The translations under genes were made by a program, and so were the position numbers. From an uncultured Bacteroidales bacterium (GTDB lineage Bacteria; Bacteroidota; Bacteroidia; Bacteroidales; Paludibacteraceae), in assembly GCA_945949375.1 (NCBI GenBank), contig CAMFEN010000082.1, positions 1-5,577 on the forward strand: a DNA stretch of 5,577 bases. The letters are read 5' to 3'. Below are positions 1 to 5,492 of this stretch, piece by piece. The notes beneath the pieces were generated by a model that saw only the letters and a program-made list of their open reading frames with translations, was not told the DNA's origin and did no database searches. The stretch's first letter is position 1. Each line of letters opens with the position of its first letter.

Positions 1-955
1 CTTTTGCGCTCATCACCATCTTGTGGTAGTCGCGGGCGCCATAGCAGTGCGACACACGAATGGTGGTTGCCGCACCCATCGCCAGCACGATCTGGAAAAC
101 GCAACTGCCCATCGTGTTCATAATCTGATTGGCACTGATCGCTATTGTGCCGAACCAGCCCATCATAATACCCGTAAAGACGAAGGCAAATGCTTCGAGG
201 AACATCTGCCCGGCGATAGGCAATCCAATGAAAATCAGCCGCGTCATCTCTCGCATAGAGAACATCCTAAGGTGCCAACCATGTATGTAAGGGCGCAGCC
301 AACGCGTGCCTATGAATATGAGCACGATGACTATCGGTCCTACTGCACGAGCAAGGAACGTGGCAAGGGCGGCACCCTCTACACCCATTTCGGGGCAACC
401 ACACGCACCATAGATAAACAGCCAGTTGAAGAAGACGTTGAGCAGGTTGGCACCTAACAGCACCACCATCGAAATCCATGTGTTGCCTATGCCTTCCAAG
501 AACTGCTTGAACGTGGCGAAAACCATCACGAAGGGTATGCTGTACGCCATGATGCGGTAATAGGTGAGCGAGGTATCCACTACCTCGCGGGGTTGCCCCA
601 AGTGGTAGAGCATCGGTTGAAATGCCAACTGCAAGAGCATGAGTAGTAAGCCCCCGATGAGGTAGAGCACCAATCCGTTGAAGAGCCACGAGTGGGTATT
701 CTCACGCTGTCCGCGTCCCACTAATGCCCCCACGATGGGAGTCAGTCCCATCGAGATGCCTAAAGCAAATAGGAAGAACAACATCGCCACCTGCCCGCCG
801 AACGACACAGCAGCAAGCGGGAGCGCATTCTCCCCGCCCCAGCGACCAACCATGATGTTGTCCGCCAGCTGCACCAGTATCTGACCCAACTGCGCCACCA
901 CAATAGGCAGCGCCAATTTCAAGTTAGCAATATAATAGGGGATATATTTTCTCAT
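1..955 (-). CDS. MATE-family multidrug/cation efflux transporter, 3' end cut by window edge
   Basis: This is an inner-membrane drug or metabolite antiporter of the MATE (NorM-like) family, which expels organic compounds in exchange for Na+ or H+. Reading leftward from ATG at 955 gives 318 open codons to the window edge; the family is usually about 440-460 residues, so roughly the last third is missing. The start is forced because TAA lies in frame two codons upstream. Helix 1 (about residues 12-37) contains the family pattern LPIVVAQ...ADNIMVG, with D32 at the position of the conserved cation-site aspartate of NorM. A long run of hydrophobic helices follows. The second half begins near residue 240 with LPIAGQMFLEAFAF, where E254 matches the conserved helix-7 glutamate. 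GNTW at about 157-160 and AANQ-like ISANQIMN at 273-280 also fit the family. No promoter is visible upstream, so it may be read from the fur-like gene. The substrate cannot be predicted. Confidence 0.93.
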   Translation of the reverse strand, partial: MRKYIPYYIANLKLALPIVVAQLGQILVQLADNIMVGRWGGENALPLAAVSFGGQVAMLFFLFALGISMGLTPIVGALVGRGQRENTHSWLFNGLVLYLIGGLLLMLLQLAFQPMLYHLGQPREVVDTSLTYYRIMAYSIPFVMVFATFKQFLEGIGNTWISMVVLLGANLLNVFFNWLFIYGACGCPEMGVEGAALATFLARAVGPIVIVLIFIGTRWLRPYIHGWHLRMFSMREMTRLIFIGLPIAGQMFLEAFAFVFTGIMMGWFGTIAISANQIMNTMGSCVFQIVLAMGAATTIRVSHCYGARDYHKMVMSAK

Positions 956-960
956 ATGTT

Positions 961-1031
961 AGGATAAAGGATTAGGATAAATGATATAGAATATAGGATA
1001 AATGATATAGGATAAATGATATAGGATAAAT
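961..1031. repeat. AT-rich heptamer tandem array
   Basis: Ten near-contiguous 7-bp units alternate mainly between AGGATAA and ATGATAT. Perfect 14-bp AGGATAAATGATAT copies lie at 974-987, 995-1008 and 1009-1022, and a partial one starts at 1023. Phase is kept at exactly 7 bp from 974 to 1029; one 6-bp unit (968-973) lies near the left end. The array sits just upstream of the MATE start codon and would form the 5' leader of that gene on the minus strand. Its function is unknown. Confidence 0.9.
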
Positions 1032-1032
1032 C

Positions 1033-1125
1033 ACTGGGGACGCAGGCGTCTCGCCTGCGGTAATGTCCGGGTGCGCAGGCGTCCTCGCCTGCTATTACTG
1101 GGGACGCAGGCGTCTCGCCTGCGGT
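1033..1125. repeat. Three REP-like GC-rich palindromes
   Basis: Three copies of a short palindrome sit between the fur-like gene and the MATE gene. Copies 1 (1033-1061) and 3 (1097-1125) are identical over 29 bp. Each contains CGCAGGCG, a TCT loop and CGCCTGCG, an 8-bp perfect stem (1041-1048 with 1052-1059, and 1105-1112 with 1116-1123). The middle copy (about 1065-1093) has diverged flanks and keeps a 7-bp stem (1075-1081 with 1086-1092). The GC content contrasts sharply with the AT-rich array beside it. There is no T-run after the stems on either strand, so they do not look like ordinary intrinsic terminators, though they could pause or attenuate transcription coming from the fur-like gene. 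Confidence 0.9.
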
Positions 1126-1158
1126 TACTCTAAACTCTCAACACTAAACTCTCAACTC
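1124..1158. repeat. Heptamer tandem array overlapping the 3' end of the fur-like gene
   Basis: Five 7-bp units in exact phase (starting at 1124, 1131, 1138, 1145 and 1152) with consensus near TMAACTC. TAAACTC is repeated at 1131 and 1145. The last unit, TCAACTC at 1152, supplies the stop codon (TGA on the minus strand) and part of the final codons of the fur-like gene. It begins directly at the edge of the third REP-like palindrome. Confidence 0.85.
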
Positions 1159-1571
1159 TCATTGCACTTCGGGCAAATGCCTTTCACTACAAAGGAGACA
1201 GAATGAGGAAGAAAGCCTTCGGGCATTTCTATCGTTGGAATAGCCACATTTTCAAGGCAGTAGGTCTGTTGGCACTGTTCACAATAGAAGTGCAAATGTC
1301 CGTGCGAATGATGGTCGTCTCCGTCATGATGGCATAATTCGTAATGCACAACACCCCTACCATCCTCAAATGCATGCACCACGTCATGTTGTGCAAACAG
1401 CGTCAGCACGCGGAAAATACTCGACTTGTCGAGGTTGAGCATACGGTCTTCAAGGTCTTTCAGACTCATAGGACGCACAGCTTCTTGCAACTCGCTGTAA
1501 ACCAATATCCTATTAACGGTCGCCTTCACGCCCTTATGCTCCAGATGGGCTATCACTTCCTGATTATTCAT
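1152..1571 (-). CDS. Fur-family metal-responsive transcriptional regulator
   Basis: This is a 139-residue protein of the ferric uptake regulator family, close to the usual family length of 130-150. The N-terminal winged-helix DNA-binding region covers about residues 1-75, with the recognition helix at DKSSIFRVLTLF (48-59), matching the family S.xTVYR.L pattern. The C-terminal dimerisation and metal-binding part has a His-rich segment (81-94: H81, H82, H87, H88, H90, H92, H94) leading into C97xxC100. A second CxxC lies at C133/C136 near the C-terminus. The two CxxC pairs form the structural Zn site in Fur/Zur/PerR proteins. The metal sensed cannot be decided: Fur, Zur or another subtype are all possible, and the dense histidines fit zinc as well as iron. 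Start ATG at 1571 is the natural start; a promoter lies about 100 bases upstream. The gene is divergent from the B12 operon and points at the MATE gene. Confidence 0.93.
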   Translation of the reverse strand: MNNQEVIAHLEHKGVKATVNRILVYSELQEAVRPMSLKDLEDRMLNLDKSSIFRVLTLFAQHDVVHAFEDGRGVVHYELCHHDGDDHHSHGHLHFYCEQCQQTYCLENVAIPTIEMPEGFLPHSVSFVVKGICPKCNES

Positions 1572-1672
1572 ACGCAGAATCTATATTGTATAAAGTGTCG
1601 TGCACTTCTTCTATAAGATGAGGGACTGTGTGTTGTGCCGATTTTAGGTAGTTTCGTGTAGTTTTGAGTGTG

Positions 1673-1704
1673 CAAAGGTACTGCTTTTTCCTGACATATC
1701 CAAA
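1673..1704 (-). promoter_or_regulatory. Bacteroidota-type promoter for the fur-like gene
   Basis: On the minus strand, TTTG (complement of CAAA at 1701-1704) is followed by a 20-nt spacer and TACCTTTG (complement of CAAAGGTA at 1673-1680). This matches the TTTG / TAnnTTTG consensus of the Bacteroidota primary sigma factor. Transcription should begin near 1665-1670, giving a leader of about 95-100 nt before the ATG at 1571. Confidence 0.75.
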
Positions 1705-1777
1705 TAATTCCGCATAATGGTCTTTGCAACGGTGAAACTTGCTACTTTTCTCTCCGAAATTACAAGCCGTTCATAAT

Positions 1778-1830
1778 AGGTTATTATTAGGTGATTATTA
1801 GGTTATTATTAGGTTATTATTAGGTGATTG
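1778..1830. repeat. 11-bp tandem repeat between the divergent promoters
   Basis: Nearly five head-to-tail copies of AGGTKATTATT: units start at 1778, 1789, 1800 and 1811, and a partial unit starts at 1822. Copies 1, 3 and 4 are identical AGGTTATTATT; copy 2 and the partial copy carry AGGTGATT. The period is about one helical turn, so any protein recognising the unit would bind on one face of the DNA. The array lies about 75 bp upstream of the fur-like -33 element and about 65 bp upstream of the btuB -33 element. Confidence 0.92.
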
Positions 1831-1894
1831 ACATAGCCATAAACTTACAAAAATCAGAGCAACTATAGATTTACACAAAAAAAAACGGTGTTTA

Positions 1895-1926
1895 TTTGCG
1901 TATATCAGAAAAAAGCCGTACCTTTG
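1895..1926 (+). promoter_or_regulatory. Bacteroidota-type promoter for the btuB operon
   Basis: TTTG at 1895-1898, a 20-nt spacer and TACCTTTG at 1919-1926 match the TTTG / TAnnTTTG consensus. The -7 element is identical in sequence and spacing to that of the divergent fur-like promoter. An A-tract lies just upstream (about 1877-1885). Transcription should start within several bases after 1926, so the transcript begins almost directly with the riboswitch. Confidence 0.82.
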
Positions 1927-2079
1927 CACTCGCATTTGGAAAAGGGAAGCAGGTGCGAGTCCTGCACAGTCCCGCTGCTGTAATTCGTATTCGCGTTTCT
2001 ACATCTTTAAGTCACTGACCCGCAGAGGGTTGGGAAGGCTGAAACGAGTGAGCGATAAGTCAGAAGACCTTGCCGAGTG
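1927..2079 (+). ncRNA. Cobalamin (B12) riboswitch aptamer
   Basis: The leader of btuB carries the conserved cobalamin-aptamer blocks in order. GGGAAGCAGGTG begins at 1944, with a stem GCAGG/CCTGC (1949-1953 with 1961-1965). Next come CAGTCCCGCTGCTGTAA (1967-1983), GTCACTG (2011-2017), a small ACCC/GGGT hairpin (2018-2021 with 2027-2030) and GGGAAGGCTG (2032-2041). The B12 box AAGTCAGAAGACCTTGCC follows at 2057-2074. A perfect 6-bp closing helix can form between CACTCG (1927-1932) and CGAGTG (2074-2079). In the family, bound cobalamin shuts off expression of B12 uptake genes, which agrees with the receptor gene immediately downstream. The subclass (adenosyl- or methyl/hydroxocobalamin preferring) is not decided here. 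Confidence 0.94.
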
Positions 2080-2081
2080 TT

Positions 2082-2124
2082 GCCCCGATGGCGGGGCGGT
2101 TAAGTTGTTCCCGAGGGATGGAAC
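2082..2124 (+). promoter_or_regulatory. Probable riboswitch expression platform (two hairpins)
   Basis: Two bases after the aptamer's closing helix comes a strong hairpin: GCCCCG (2082-2087) pairs with CGGGGC (2092-2097) around an ATGG loop. This is where the regulatory hairpin of cobalamin riboswitches (P13, whose loop can kiss L5) is expected. A weaker stem, GTTCC (2107-2111) with GGAAC (2120-2124), ends 9 bases before the btuB ATG. No U-run follows either hairpin, so control of translation initiation is more likely than intrinsic termination. That mechanism is inferred from the sequence only. Confidence 0.45.
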
Positions 2125-2133
2125 GATTCAACA

Positions 2134-4191
2134 ATGAAGCGTCTTTTTTCGATATGGCTTTTGGCACTCGTGTGCGTCTTCGCGTGGGGAATAACCAACG
2201 CGGAGCGTGATTCCGTTGCTCGCGAGTTCAGCATCGATGAGGTTACCATCACCGCCCGCACCCGCGAGACGGCGGTGATGCCCGTGCAGACACTCTCAGG
2301 CGATGCCTTGCAGGGGTTGAGCACACAGTCCGTGGCAGACGCCCTGCGCTATTTCTCCGGCGTGCAAGTCAAAGACTTCGGCGGCGTGGGCGGTATGAAG
2401 ACCGTGGATATTCGCTCCATGGGTACGCACCATCTCGGCGTGTTCTACGACGGCATAGAGATAGGCAATGCCCAGAACGGGACGGTCGATTTGGGCAAGT
2501 TCTCGCTCGACAACATTGAGGAGATTGCCCTCTACAACGGGCAGAAAGCCGAAATCTTCCAGTCGGCGAAGGACTACGGTAGCGCGGGCACCTTATATAT
2601 ACGCGCGCGGAGACCCCGCTTTGCCAATGGCGAGACCTACCACCTCGTCGCCACGATGAAGGCAGGCACCTTCGGCTTGGCAAACCCCTCGTTGCTCTAC
2701 GAGCAGAAACTGACCGACCACCTATCGCTCTCGTTATCAGCCGAATACCTATACGCCACGGGACGCTACCATTTCCGTTACCATAAGTTGAACCCCGACC
2801 TCACGGTGGCGTGGGACACGGTCGGCATACGCCAGAACGGCGATGTGCAGGCGGTGCGCGCCGAAGCAGGATTATACGGCTTCCTGCCGCAGGGGAAGTG
2901 GCAGGTGAAGGGCTATTTCTACGACTCAGAGCGCGGTATTCCCCAAGCCATCGTCCGCAATGTGTGGACATGCGCACAGCGACAATGGGACAGAAACGCC
3001 TTCGTGCAAGGGCAGATAGAGCACTCTTTCTTCGACCGATGGGATGTGCAACTGTCGGCGAAATACAGCAACGACTACATGCGCTACCTCAACCCCGACA
3101 CCACGCGCATGTATATCGACAACCAATTCTGGCAGCAGGAGGTCTATCTCTCGCTGGTGAATAAGGTGCAACTCTTCTCATGGTGGGATGTGGCGGTGAG
3201 TGCAGACTACCAATGGAACGCGCTTGACGCTACCCTTGCGAACTTCGCCTATCCCGAGCGAAACACGGGAATGTTAGCATTCGCCACGGCATTTCATTAT
3301 CGCTGGATTCGGCTGCAAGCCAGCGTGTTAGGGACGTTTGTAGAGGACAAAGCGCGCGAGGGGGCTATCCGCTCGCAGGCGAATCATTGGACACCCGCGG
3401 TATTCCTCAGTGCGCAGCCACTCTTGCAGGAGCAGTGGTTCATCCGCTTGTTCTACAAAGACATCTTCCGTCTGCCGACCTTCAACGACCTCTACTACAC
3501 CGACGTGGGTAATATCCACCTCGAGCCCGAGTATGCAAGGCAGTACGATGCAGGCATGGAATATACCAAAACGCTCAATGCGCAACGCGCAACACTAAAC
3601 TTCAAACTAAAAGCCGATGCCTACTTCAATCAGATAAAGAACAAGATAGTGGCCGTACCCAAGGGCAATAGCCAATACCGCTGGATGATGATGAATATCG
3701 GCTATGTAGAGATAGTGGGTACGGATGTGAATGCAGGGCTTACCATGCTGCTACCGCACGAGGTGGAGTGGGGGATTAACCTCTCCTACACCTACCAGCA
3801 GGCACGCGACCTCACTGACCCAACCGACACCCTATGCTACGGCGGACAGATAAGTTATATCCCGTGGCATTCCGGCAGCGTCATCGGGCACTTGGCATGG
3901 AAAGGGTGGGGACTGAACTACAGTTTCATCTATGTGGGCGAACGCTACCACAACAGCGCGAACATCCTCGCCAACTACGAGCAGCCATGGTACACCCACG
4001 ACCTCGCCCTCTCTAAGATTTGGGAAATACGACCTAAGTCGAAAGTATCAAGTGTCAAGTCTTATGTTTCAGACCTCAGGCTCCATACCACCGTGGAAAT
4101 CAACAACTTCCTCAATCAGCAATACGACATAGTCCACAACTATCCCATGCCCGGCATCAACGGAAAACTAATACTAAAACTCGAAATATAA
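2134..4191 (+). CDS. btuB: BtuB-type TonB-dependent outer-membrane vitamin B12 receptor
   Basis: This 685-residue outer-membrane receptor probably imports cobalamin into the periplasm using TonB-ExbBD energy. A signal peptide (residues 1-23) is predicted to be cut after TNA. A TonB-box-like DEVTITA (35-41) resembles the DTLVVTA box of E. coli BtuB. The plug domain follows (about 44-165), including FYDGIEIGNAQNG (104-116). The rest forms the 22-strand barrel, ending with NNFLNQQYDIVHNYPMPG and a final strand. There is no N-terminal carboxypeptidase-like domain of the SusC type, so it belongs with BtuB rather than glycan receptors. Substrate assignment rests on the cobalamin riboswitch directly upstream and the BtuG-like partner downstream. 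The last residue is Ile instead of the usual aromatic. Residues 481-494 and 636-649 are encoded by 7-nt periodic DNA and may be repeat-derived insertions. There is no Shine-Dalgarno sequence, as is normal in this phylum. Confidence 0.9.
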   Translation: MKRLFSIWLLALVCVFAWGITNAERDSVAREFSIDEVTITARTRETAVMPVQTLSGDALQGLSTQSVADALRYFSGVQVKDFGGVGGMKTVDIRSMGTHHLGVFYDGIEIGNAQNGTVDLGKFSLDNIEEIALYNGQKAEIFQSAKDYGSAGTLYIRARRPRFANGETYHLVATMKAGTFGLANPSLLYEQKLTDHLSLSLSAEYLYATGRYHFRYHKLNPDLTVAWDTVGIRQNGDVQAVRAEAGLYGFLPQGKWQVKGYFYDSERGIPQAIVRNVWTCAQRQWDRNAFVQGQIEHSFFDRWDVQLSAKYSNDYMRYLNPDTTRMYIDNQFWQQEVYLSLVNKVQLFSWWDVAVSADYQWNALDATLANFAYPERNTGMLAFATAFHYRWIRLQASVLGTFVEDKAREGAIRSQANHWTPAVFLSAQPLLQEQWFIRLFYKDIFRLPTFNDLYYTDVGNIHLEPEYARQYDAGMEYTKTLNAQRATLNFKLKADAYFNQIKNKIVAVPKGNSQYRWMMMNIGYVEIVGTDVNAGLTMLLPHEVEWGINLSYTYQQARDLTDPTDTLCYGGQISYIPWHSGSVIGHLAWKGWGLNYSFIYVGERYHNSANILANYEQPWYTHDLALSKIWEIRPKSKVSSVKSYVSDLRLHTTVEINNFLNQQYDIVHNYPMPGINGKLILKLEI
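3573..3614. repeat. Heptamer-periodic segment inside btuB
   Basis: Six consecutive 7-nt units begin at 3573, including the perfect tandem GCGCAAC at 3580-3586 and 3587-3593, then ACTAAAC and TTCAAAC. The 12-mer CAACACTAAACT at 3590-3601 also occurs at 1139-1150 in the array beside the fur-like gene. The segment encodes LNAQRATLNFKLKA (481-494), a turn and the start of a barrel strand. Confidence 0.55.
4039..4080. repeat. Heptamer-periodic segment inside btuB near its 3' end
   Basis: Six 7-nt units in phase from 4039, with consensus near NNTCAAG. TATCAAG (4046) and TGTCAAG (4053) are the clearest, followed by degenerate TTTCAGA (4067) and CCTCAGG (4074). It encodes roughly residues 636-649 (SKVSSVKSYVSDLR), just before the last two barrel strands. 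The words match those at 5447-5460 in the next gene. Confidence 0.6.
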
Positions 4192-4244
4192 TCGCCTGCT
4201 AACAACGAAATCAACGTAACACAACAAAATCAACGCATCGCTAA

Positions 4245-5465
4245 ATGCTTCAATTCCTAACACATATTTTCCATACTCTCCCTCCCTTTAAGGGAGGGCA
4301 GGGAAGGGTCATTTTCCCTCCCTTTAAGGGAGGGCTGGGGTGGGTCTTCCTCATCCTCCTCTCCTGCCGCGGACCGGAGATTATCCTCCCTTCTGAGGAG
4401 GAGCAGAGAGGCGACACGATGCACACCGAGGTGCAGGGATTCTACCTCCTCAACGAAGGCAATATGGGCTCCAACAAAGCCACGCTCGACTACTACGACT
4501 ACACCACGGCGACTTACAAACGCAATATCTTCGCCGAAGCCAATCCCGACATCACGCAAGGGCTCGGCGATGTGGGCAATGACCTGCGTATCTACGGCAA
4601 TCGCCTGTATGCCGTCATCAACTGCTCCAACCTCATCGAGGTGATGGACGCGCCCACGGCGAAACATATCGGGCAAATCAATATCCCCAACTGCCGTTAC
4701 CTCACTTTTGCCGATGGCTACGGCTACTGCACCTCCTACGCAGGACCCGTGCAGATAGGCAACACCCAAATCGGCTATGTAGCCAAGTTCGATACCGCCA
4801 CCCTCCGGATCGTCGATACCTGCCATGTCGGCTTTCAGCCGGACGGTCTGGAGGTGGTTGGTAATCGACTCTATGTCGCCAACTCCGGCGGCTACCTCGC
4901 CCCCGACTACGACAGCACCCTCTCTGTCATCGACCTTGCTTCGTTCAAGCGAGTAGCAACTATCCCCGTAGCCCCCAACCTCCATCGCGTGCAAGCCGAC
5001 CACCTCGGGCAACTATGGGTCAGTTCCCGCGGCGACTATTTTGACACCCCCTCCCGCCTTTTCTGCCTATCGCTAAGTAGTACTACAAACTCTCTCGACA
5101 CCCTAAACATCCCCGTCAGCAACTTCTGTATCCTCGGCGACTCGCTCTACTATATCAGTACGGAGTTTAGTTACGAAACCTACGAAGATATAATATGCTA
5201 CGGCATAGTAGATATTCGCACGCATCAGCCCATACAAAATCATCTTATCACCGATGGCACCACCCTCGTGAAACCATATGGCATAGCCGTCCATCCCACC
5301 CCGCGGGAAATCTACATCACCGATGCAGGCAATTATGTTACCCCGGGCATGCTCTATTGCTTCTCGCCGCAAGGCATCCTCCAATGGTCTGTCCGCACAG
5401 GCGACATCCCCTCGGCGATCTGTTTCCTGTGGAGCCAAGAACAAGGAACCAAGAGTCAAGACTAA
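4245..5465 (+). CDS. btuG: BtuG-like surface lipoprotein, beta-propeller vitamin B12-binding partner of BtuB
   Basis: This 406-residue protein has a lipobox LLSC with the lipidated cysteine at C41. The acidic SEEE at 50-53 resembles the export tag that sends Bacteroidota lipoproteins to the outer face. The mature part begins with GFYLLNEGNMGSNKATLDYYD (split here as residues 65-75 and 76-85), a pattern typical of the DUF5074/YncE-like beta-propellers. Propeller-like strand motifs follow, such as GNRLYAVIN, GNRLYVANSGG, LGQLWVSSRGDY and PREIYITDAGNY. In Bacteroides, BtuG proteins of this kind bind B12 very tightly at the cell surface and cap BtuB; the position 53 bases after btuB under a B12 riboswitch supports the same role. 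Only one suitable start (4245) is available, which makes the signal peptide 40 residues long. Most of that peptide (L12-F35) is encoded by two tandem copies of a palindromic repeat. The last ten residues come from heptamer repeats. B12 binding itself is inferred, not shown. Confidence 0.8.
   Translation: MLQFLTHIFHTLPPFKGGQGRVIFPPFKGGLGWVFLILLSCRGPEIILPSEEEQRGDTMHTEVQGFYLLNEGNMGSNKATLDYYDYTTATYKRNIFAEANPDITQGLGDVGNDLRIYGNRLYAVINCSNLIEVMDAPTAKHIGQINIPNCRYLTFADGYGYCTSYAGPVQIGNTQIGYVAKFDTATLRIVDTCHVGFQPDGLEVVGNRLYVANSGGYLAPDYDSTLSVIDLASFKRVATIPVAPNLHRVQADHLGQLWVSSRGDYFDTPSRLFCLSLSSTTNSLDTLNIPVSNFCILGDSLYYISTEFSYETYEDIICYGIVDIRTHQPIQNHLITDGTTLVKPYGIAVHPTPREIYITDAGNYVTPGMLYCFSPQGILQWSVRTGDIPSAICFLWSQEQGTKSQD
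4280..4351. repeat. Two tandem 36-bp palindromic elements inside the lipoprotein signal peptide
   Basis: Copies at 4280-4315 and 4316-4351 match at 30 of 36 positions. Each starts with the same 19-bp near-palindrome CCCTCCCTTTAAGGGAGGG, an 8-bp stem with a TTA loop, followed by a G-rich stretch ending GGGTC. The 36-bp period is twelve codons, so the translation repeats in frame as PPFKGG(Q/L)G(R/W)V. I recall similar CCCTCCCTTTAAGGGAGGG elements as dispersed intergenic repeats in Bacteroidota genomes, but that is memory and not a search result. Confidence 0.93.
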
Positions 5466-5467
5466 AA
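5433..5467. repeat. Heptamer array forming the C-terminus and stop of the btuG-like gene
   Basis: Five 7-nt units start at 5433: AGCCAAG, AACAAGG, AACCAAG, AGTCAAG and ACTAAAA. They encode the polar tail SQEQGTKSQD (397-406) after the last propeller strand, and the final unit supplies the TAA stop at 5463-5465. Confidence 0.65.
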
Positions 5468-5492
5468 TCCTCCGATAACTCCAACCAACAAT

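Noticed and set aside
23..689. Open frames of about 140 codons on both strands within the MATE gene
   Set aside because: Both overlap the MATE reading frame, which has clear transmembrane and family motifs, and their translations are low-hydrophobicity shadow sequences.
1041..1123. Intrinsic terminators after the fur-like gene
   Set aside because: The stems are strong, but no T-run follows them on the minus strand, so standard intrinsic termination is not supported.
1033..1125. CRISPR array, suggested by three similar palindromic repeats
   Set aside because: The gaps between the palindromes are only about a dozen bases, the units themselves are palindromic throughout, the middle copy is diverged, and no cas genes are present.
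1344..1616. A 90-codon plus-strand frame opposite the fur-like gene
   Set aside because: It is antisense to a gene with a full set of Fur-family motifs and has no promoter or family resemblance of its own.
4384..4407. A third copy of the lipoprotein-gene palindrome, from CCTCCCTT and GAGGAGGAG
   Set aside because: The resemblance needs a one-base gap and several mismatches. It could equally be codon bias for the SEEE acidic tag, so I did not list it as a repeat.
4257..5012. A long open frame on the minus strand opposite the btuG-like gene
   Set aside because: It is antisense to a well-supported gene. Its protein shows no recognisable family pattern, and its C-terminal end merely reads the palindromic repeat backwards (SLKGRE twice).
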